A stretch of 64,000 bases of DNA from an uncultured Eubacterium sp. (lineage in GTDB: Bacteria > Bacillota > Clostridia > Lachnospirales > Lachnospiraceae): NCBI GenBank assembly GCA_910584245.1, contig CAJTZF010000004.1, positions 1 to 64,000 of the forward strand, written 5' to 3'. A program made the position numbers and the translations under genes. Within the stretch, counting starts at the first letter, position 1. Each line of letters begins with the position of its first letter. Of this stretch, positions 59,529-64,000 are shown in pieces. The notes below the pieces were generated by a model. That model did not search any database and was not told the DNA's origin. It was given only the letters and a program-made list of their open reading frames with translations.

Positions 59529-60542
59529 ATGGCAGTAAAAGTAGCGATTAACGGATTTGGACGTATTGGACGTCTTGCATTCAGACAGATGTTTGGAGCA
59601 GAAGGATACGAAGTAGTTGCAATCAATGACTTGACAAGCCCGAAGATGCTTGCGCATCTTTTGAAGTATGACTCTTCCCAGGGTAAATATGAGAAAGCTG
59701 ATACGGTATCCGCTGGTGAGGATTCCATTACCGTGGATGGAAAAACAATCAAAATCTATGCTTTCCCAGATGCAAACAATTGCCCTTGGGGTGAACTTGG
59801 CGTAGACGTTGTTCTTGAGTGCTCAGGCTTCTATACATCAAAAGAAAAAGCACAGGCACACATCAATGCAGGTGCCCGGAAGGTAGTTATTTCTGCTCCG
59901 GCAGGAAATGATCTTCCTACTATCGTTTATAACGTAAATCATGACACGTTGAAAGCGGAAGACACAATTATTTCTGCAGCCTCCTGTACGACAAACTGTC
60001 TGGCACCGATGGCAAAGGCTTTGAATGATCTTGCTCCGGTGAAATCTGGTATCATGAGCACAATCCACTCCTACACAGGAGACCAGATGACTTTGGACGG
60101 CCCACAGAGAAAGGGTGATCTCAGAAGATCCCGTGCAGCTGCTGTAAACATTGTTCCGAACAGCACAGGAGCTGCTAAGGCAATCGGCCTTGTTATCCCA
60201 GAACTGAATGGCAAACTGATCGGTTCTGCACAGCGTGTACCATGTCCGACAGGTTCTACTACGATTCTTGTTGCTGTAGTAGAGGGAAATGTAACGGTAG
60301 ACCAGATCAACGCGGCAATGAAAGCAGCACAGACAGAGTCCTATGAATACAATGAAGATGAGATCGTATCTTCTGATATTATCGGATCTACTGCTGGTTC
60401 TATCTTTGATGCTACACAGACAATGGCATCTCCTATGGACGATGGAAATACGCAGGTTCAGGTCGTTTCCTGGTATGATAACGAGAATTCTTACACAAGC
60501 CAGATGGTAAGAACAATTAAATATTTCAGCGAGCTTGGCTAA
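59529..60542 (+). CDS. gap: glyceraldehyde-3-phosphate dehydrogenase
   Basis: A 337-residue glycolytic dehydrogenase that oxidises glyceraldehyde-3-phosphate to 1,3-bisphosphoglycerate. The NAD loop is INGFGRIGRLAFRQM at the N-terminus, the catalytic Cys is in SAASCTTNCLAP (near residue 154) and WYDNENSYTSQMV is at the C-terminus. The residue after strand 2, Asn-Asp in AINDLTSP, favours NAD. AGGAGG lies before the ATG. Codon use is strongly biased, as expected for a highly expressed gene. It is followed by its own terminator and then pgk. Confidence 0.98.
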   Translation: MAVKVAINGFGRIGRLAFRQMFGAEGYEVVAINDLTSPKMLAHLLKYDSSQGKYEKADTVSAGEDSITVDGKTIKIYAFPDANNCPWGELGVDVVLECSGFYTSKEKAQAHINAGARKVVISAPAGNDLPTIVYNVNHDTLKAEDTIISAASCTTNCLAPMAKALNDLAPVKSGIMSTIHSYTGDQMTLDGPQRKGDLRRSRAAAVNIVPNSTGAAKAIGLVIPELNGKLIGSAQRVPCPTGSTTILVAVVEGNVTVDQINAAMKAAQTESYEYNEDEIVSSDIIGSTAGSIFDATQTMASPMDDGNTQVQVVSWYDNENSYTSQMVRTIKYFSELG

Positions 60543-60570
60543 TATTTGATGGATTAAGATTTGAAACCCA

Positions 60571-60609
60571 AACGGGTCCGGTCTGTAAATTGGACCGAAC
60601 CCGTTTTTT
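60571..60609 (+). terminator. Rho-independent terminator after gap
   Basis: AACGGGTCCGGTC (60571-60583) pairs with GACCGAACCCGTT (60593-60605) with one mismatch and is followed by TTTTTA. It separates gap from pgk, perhaps allowing partial read-through since no strong promoter was seen before pgk. Confidence 0.88.
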
Positions 60610-60683
60610 ACCTTACTTTGCGCTTGCGCACTGCGGGGGCAAGGTGTATTGAACATAAGGCAGTGCAGAAATGGGGAAAAAAC

Positions 60684-61880
60684 ATGTTAAATAAAAAATC
60701 AGTAGATGATATTAATGTAAAAGGTCAGAAAGTATTGGTTCGCTGTGATTTCAACGTGCCTTTGCAGGATGGAAAGATCACAGATGAAAACCGGTTGGTC
60801 GCAGCTCTGCCGACGATCAAGAAATTGATTGCAGATGGAGGTAAAGTGATTCTTTGCTCTCACCTCGGAAAGCCGAAAGGGGAGCCAAAACCAGAATTGT
60901 CTCTGGCGCCGGTTGCTACCCGCCTATCGGAACTCCTCGGACAGAACGTAACTTTTGCCGCCGACCCGAATGTTGTAGGTGACAATGCGAGAGCGGCTGT
61001 TGACGCGATGAAAGACGGAGAAGTAGTTCTTCTTGAAAATACGCGTTACCGCGCAGAGGAGACAAAAAATGAGGAGGCATTTTCGAAAGACCTCGCTTCC
61101 CTTGCCGATGTATTTGTAAACGATGCGTTTGGAACGGCCCACCGGGCTCATTGCTCTAACGTGGGTGTTACAAAATATGTGGATACGGCTGTAGTCGGTT
61201 ATCTTATGCAGAAGGAAATTGATTTCCTTGGAAATGCTGTGAACAATCCTGAGAGACCATTTGTAGCGATTCTCGGTGGCGCGAAGGTTTCTTCCAAGAT
61301 TTCGGTGATTGAAAATCTGCTGGACAAGGTAGATACACTTATTATCGGCGGCGGTATGGCATATACGTTTATGGCCGCGCATGGTGAGGAGGTCGGCAAA
61401 TCCCTTCTCGAAGAGGACTACAAGGAATATGCCCTTGAGATGGAGAAAAAAGCGGAGCAGAAGGGCGTTAAGCTTTTGATTCCGGTTGACACAGTGGCAG
61501 CGGATGATTTTTCAAATGATGCCAATACAAAAGTAGTAGGACGCGGACAGATTCCGGCAGATATGGAGGGACTTGATATCGGACCAAAGACTGCTGAGAT
61601 GTTTGCCGAGGCAGTAGCTGGAGCAAAAACGGTCGTATGGAATGGCCCAATGGGATGTTTTGAGATGCCGAACTTTGCCAAGGGAACGATTGCTGTGGCA
61701 GAAGCGATGGCGAAGCTGGACGGGGCGACAACGATTATCGGCGGCGGCGACAGCGCAGCGGCAGTAAACCAGCTTGGATTTGGCGATAAGATGACACACA
61801 TTTCCACTGGTGGAGGAGCTTCCTTAGAATTTTTGGAGGGCAAGGAACTCCCAGGCGTGGCAGCGGCGCACGACGCATGA
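60684..61880 (+). CDS. pgk: phosphoglycerate kinase
   Basis: A 398-residue kinase that makes ATP and 3-phosphoglycerate. Substrate motif LVRCDFNVPLQDGKITDENR is near the start. Further family blocks are LCSHLGKPKG, LLENTRYRAEET, VNDAFGTAHRAH and, in the nucleotide half, AILGGAKVSSKI and VWNGPMGCFEMPNFAKGT, ending in STGGGASLEFLEGKELPG. ATG 60684 with upstream GGGGAAAAAAC is the family-typical start; the frame is open from 60561 through the terminator. tpiA follows. Confidence 0.97.
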   Translation: MLNKKSVDDINVKGQKVLVRCDFNVPLQDGKITDENRLVAALPTIKKLIADGGKVILCSHLGKPKGEPKPELSLAPVATRLSELLGQNVTFAADPNVVGDNARAAVDAMKDGEVVLLENTRYRAEETKNEEAFSKDLASLADVFVNDAFGTAHRAHCSNVGVTKYVDTAVVGYLMQKEIDFLGNAVNNPERPFVAILGGAKVSSKISVIENLLDKVDTLIIGGGMAYTFMAAHGEEVGKSLLEEDYKEYALEMEKKAEQKGVKLLIPVDTVAADDFSNDANTKVVGRGQIPADMEGLDIGPKTAEMFAEAVAGAKTVVWNGPMGCFEMPNFAKGTIAVAEAMAKLDGATTIIGGGDSAAAVNQLGFGDKMTHISTGGGASLEFLEGKELPGVAAAHDA

Positions 61881-61937
61881 AACCGGCGAAATAGTGAGCA
61901 AAGTCAGCCGTAAGATCAATTTAGAAAGGATTATATC

Positions 61938-62687
61938 ATGGCAAGGAAAAAGATTATAGCAGGTAACTGGAAGATGAATAAGACACCGAGTGAAGCAGTT
62001 GCCTTAGTAAACGAGTTAAAACCACTTGTAGCAAATGAGGAAGTTGACGTAGTTTTTTGTGTGCCAGCGATTGATATCATACCATGCATGGAAGCAGCTA
62101 AGGGCACGAATATCCACATTGGCGCTGAGAATATGTACTTTGAGGAGAGCGGCGCCTATACAGGTGAAATTGCTCCGAACATGCTTACAGATGCCGGGGT
62201 GAAATATGTCATAATCGGACATTCTGAGAGACGTGAGTATTTTGCAGAGAGCGATGAAACAGTGAATAAAAAGGTGCTGAAGGCATTTGAGCATGACATC
62301 ACACCGATCATTTGCTGTGGTGAGACGCTGACGCAGAGAAAACAGGGTATTTATATTGACTGGATCCGCATGCAGATCAAGATCGCATTCCAGAATGTGA
62401 CGGCGGACCAGGCAAAGAAGGCAGTCATTGCCTATGAACCGATCTGGGCAATTGGCACGGGAGAGACAGCTACTTCTGACCAGGCGGAGGAAGTGTGCAA
62501 AGCGATCCGCGACTGCATCTGTGAAGTGTACGATGATGCGACAGCTTCTGAAATTCGTATTCAGTACGGGGGATCTGTAAATGCGGGGAATGCGGCAGAG
62601 CTATTCACGAAACCGGATATTGATGGCGGTCTTGTGGGAGGAGCTTCCCTGAAAGCAGATTTTGGTAACATTGTGAACTATAAATAA
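61938..62687 (+). CDS. tpiA: triose-phosphate isomerase
   Basis: A 249-residue TIM-barrel enzyme that interconverts dihydroxyacetone phosphate and glyceraldehyde-3-phosphate. The catalytic residues are Lys in AGNWKMNK, His in IIGHSERR and Glu in AYEPIWAIGTG. The C-terminal phosphate strand is IQYGGSVNAGNAAEL. AAAGGA lies 7 nt before the ATG. It ends the gap-pgk-tpiA glycolytic cluster. Confidence 0.98.
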   Translation: MARKKIIAGNWKMNKTPSEAVALVNELKPLVANEEVDVVFCVPAIDIIPCMEAAKGTNIHIGAENMYFEESGAYTGEIAPNMLTDAGVKYVIIGHSERREYFAESDETVNKKVLKAFEHDITPIICCGETLTQRKQGIYIDWIRMQIKIAFQNVTADQAKKAVIAYEPIWAIGTGETATSDQAEEVCKAIRDCICEVYDDATASEIRIQYGGSVNAGNAAELFTKPDIDGGLVGGASLKADFGNIVNYK

Positions 62688-62705
62688 GCGTAAAAAGAAG
62701 TTTTG

Positions 62706-62731
62706 CTCCTACTTCTTCGGAAGAATAGGAG
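62706..62731 (+). terminator. hairpin after tpiA (first of two)
   Basis: CTCCTA and TTCTT (62706-62717) pair with AAGAA and TAGGAG (62721-62731) around a CGG loop, with one bulged C. No T-tract follows, and the second hairpin 17 nt downstream probably completes termination. Confidence 0.55.
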
Positions 62732-62747
62732 GATATGTATAAAAGTG

Positions 62748-62780
62748 TGCGGGGCGGGAAAACTGCTCCGCATTATTCAT
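62748..62780 (+). terminator. terminator after tpiA (second hairpin)
   Basis: TGCGGGGC (62748-62755) pairs with GCTCCGCA (62765-62772) with one G-T pair, followed by TTATTCATT. It probably ends the glycolytic transcript. Confidence 0.6.
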
Positions 62781-63041
62781 TATCCAAAAAGGCAAATAAT
62801 GAGTTCGATTTCATTAAAACGGCCTGTGGATTTGTCCAGAGACCAAGTCTCATTTGTCGGCAGCTTTATTACGCTGTAAATCAGTTCCGGCAGGCTTTGG
62901 CTATCAAAAAGGCTAAACGGATAGCCTTATAGTCTATCCTGATCCAGATATAAACATATTGGAAAGATTGAGAAAAAACAAGACTAGGACAGAACTTTGG
63001 AATGACCTTCCAACTGAGTCATACGATAGGAGGGACGCATA
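62781..63041 (+). other. intergenic region before the YdeI-family gene
   Basis: No gene is supported here. A perfect inverted repeat, GGCTATC (62899-62905) with GATAGCC (62920-62926), is followed by TTATAG. A 65-codon frame from 62735 runs across both tpiA hairpins and is not accepted. No clear promoter was found. Confidence 0.4.
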
Positions 63042-63602
63042 ATGAGCGATATAATGCAATTTGAGAGCAGAGAAGAATTTAGGAAATGGCTTTATGAGCA
63101 TTGTATGTCAAATGCTGGCGTCTGGCTATTATTTGGAAAAGCTGGCGGACCAAAAACAATAAAAGCGGGAGAGGCACTTGAAGAAGCTCTCTGCTTTGGA
63201 TGGATTGACGGACAGATGCAGCGTATTGACGATAAAACTTATAAGAAATATTTTTCTATGCGCAGGGAGAAAAGCAAGTGGTCAGAAAAAAATAAGAAAT
63301 TAGTTCAGAGCCTTGAAGAACGGGGAATTATGACCGATTTTGGCAGAAAGAAGATTGAGGAAGCTAAAAGAAACGGACAGTGGGACGCTACCAAATCTAT
63401 AGAGGTCAAAGAGGAACAAATTGCCCAGCTTTCCGCACTGCTGGAAAGATATGAGCCAGCATTTACAAATTTTAGGGCTATATCCATGTCAGTAAAGAAA
63501 ACTTATACGCGGGCATATTTCGACGCAAAAACGGATGCTGGACGGGAAAGGCGGATCGCCTGGATGGTGGATAGGCTCAATAGAAATTTAAAACCTATGT
63601 AA
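63042..63602 (+). CDS. YdeI/OmpD-associated family protein
   Basis: A 186-residue protein of the YdeI/OmpD-associated family (COG4430). The N-terminus (FESREEFRKWLYEHCMSNAGVWLLF) and the block EEALCFGWIDGQMQRIDDKTYKKYFSMRREKSKWSEKN are the family core. The C-terminal part contains FRAISMSVKKTYTRAYFDAKTDAGRERR, the usual end. No enzymatic activity is established to my knowledge. AGGAGG lies before the ATG. Confidence 0.88.
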   Translation: MSDIMQFESREEFRKWLYEHCMSNAGVWLLFGKAGGPKTIKAGEALEEALCFGWIDGQMQRIDDKTYKKYFSMRREKSKWSEKNKKLVQSLEERGIMTDFGRKKIEEAKRNGQWDATKSIEVKEEQIAQLSALLERYEPAFTNFRAISMSVKKTYTRAYFDAKTDAGRERRIAWMVDRLNRNLKPM

Positions 63603-63806
63603 CGGTTACTTTGCCGAGTCTATTTCGAGCGCTTGTGAATTCGGCATTGCCGCGAGGCTGCGGTGTTGGGAGGAAGCCGGAAAACGGTGGTAATAAGGCG
63701 GCACAAGGAGCGAAACCATGGAGCGTATAAAAGAACGGAATAATCTGTATGAATGGAAGTAGTAGAATGATATTTATAAATTGGACAAAAGAGGAGATAT
63801 TCATAG
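63603..63806. other. intergenic region, no gene seen
   Basis: About 200 bp between the YdeI-family gene and the next start. It is locally G/C-rich (63640-63720) with no clear promoter, terminator or open frame on either strand. Confidence 0.4.
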
Positions 63807-64000
63807 ATGATAGATTATAGTATTCAAAATAAAAAGGCGTGGGAATATAATGCATATGATTTTTGGGTGAAACAGTCAGGTACACCAGTTGACAGGGCAA
63901 AAAGGGACTTAGAAAATCCTATAGGAATGTTGAAAAGGTATTCTGATTACTTTGATACTTACAAAGGTATTAAAGTAGCAAACATATGCGGTTCTTGCGG
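63807..64000 (+). CDS. class I SAM-dependent methyltransferase (partial, 5' end)
   Basis: The gene runs off the right edge, leaving 64 codons. The N-terminus reads IQNKKAWEYNAYDFWVKQ, then PVDRAKRDLENPIGMLKRY, and ends in VANICGSCG, the beginning of the SAM-binding motif I. This N-terminal pattern is known to me from a Firmicute class I methyltransferase family. GAGGAG lies 10 nt before the ATG. Substrate unknown; the catalytic part is outside the window. Confidence 0.75.
   Translation, partial: MIDYSIQNKKAWEYNAYDFWVKQSGTPVDRAKRDLENPIGMLKRYSDYFDTYKGIKVANICGSC

Noticed and set aside
62735..62932. 65-codon frame after tpiA with AGGAGG near its ATG
   Set aside because: The apparent ribosome binding site is the right arm of a hairpin, the spacing is only about 3 nt and the frame runs through a second terminator-like stem.

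Overview
The window is chromosomal DNA from a Gram-positive anaerobe of the Clostridia, most likely a gut Lachnospiraceae. The evidence is the gene set and order (rpmE-yqhQ-prmC-prfA; era-small protein-recO; gap-pgk-tpiA; pheS-pheT behind a T-box), strong AGGAGG-type ribosome binding sites, frequent TTG/GTG starts, Lachnospiraceae-type small membrane proteins, and secreted plant-polysaccharide hydrolases carrying a lysine-rich C-terminal fibronectin-III-like module. No rRNA, tRNA, CRISPR array or intact insertion sequence was recognised.

Layout. 0-2 kb: end of a metallo-hydrolase, a GNAT acetyltransferase and a zinc-ribbon/helix protein. 2-4 kb: a minus-strand overlapping operon of malic enzyme, a YhcC-type radical SAM protein and a DUF4364 protein. 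4.2-10.7 kb: a plus-strand housekeeping run (UDPGP-type pyrophosphorylase, Rho, L31, YqhQ, PrmC, RF1). 10.8-16.8 kb: an AT-rich accessory island with a nuclease-methylase restriction-modification protein, its frameshifted specificity subunit, a soluble zinc-binding chemoreceptor and a methyltransferase. 17-26.6 kb: translation and metabolism genes, starting with a Tet(M)/EF-G-like GTPase fused to a YacP/Rae1-type NYN nuclease domain, then an rRNA/tRNA methyltransferase, NfeD and stomatin, ArgF, citrate synthase, CoaX and Dus. 26.6-35.6 kb: a hemicellulose-utilisation locus with a frameshifted AraC regulator divergent from a GH39-like enzyme and two tandem GH43-CBM6 enzymes. 35.6-40.3 kb: T-box, pheS-pheT and two membrane proteins. 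40.3-45.5 kb: a minus-strand accessory block with a double-AP2 protein, a PF06541 membrane protein and a 1257-residue metallophosphoesterase-STAND NTPase-HAT-like repeat protein. 45.9-64 kb: DUF1015, DUF624, glycogen branching enzyme, M16C protease, era-recO, D-lactate dehydrogenase, an orphan ABC ATPase/permease pair, glycogen synthase, gap-pgk-tpiA, a YdeI-family protein and the start of a methyltransferase.

How it fits together. The polysaccharide enzymes are predicted to release pentose sugars outside the cell. Lower glycolysis (gap-pgk-tpiA), malic enzyme, citrate synthase and D-lactate dehydrogenase serve central carbon flow, and GlgA/GlgB make glycogen. Two accessory blocks look defence-related: the restriction-modification island, whose specificity subunit appears dead, and the phosphoesterase-STAND-repeat gene. 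The latter is the best candidate for an undescribed system: an N-terminal enzymatic effector, a central P-loop switch, and a C-terminal sensor-like array of nine near-identical 40-residue repeats encoded by exact 120-bp tandem units.
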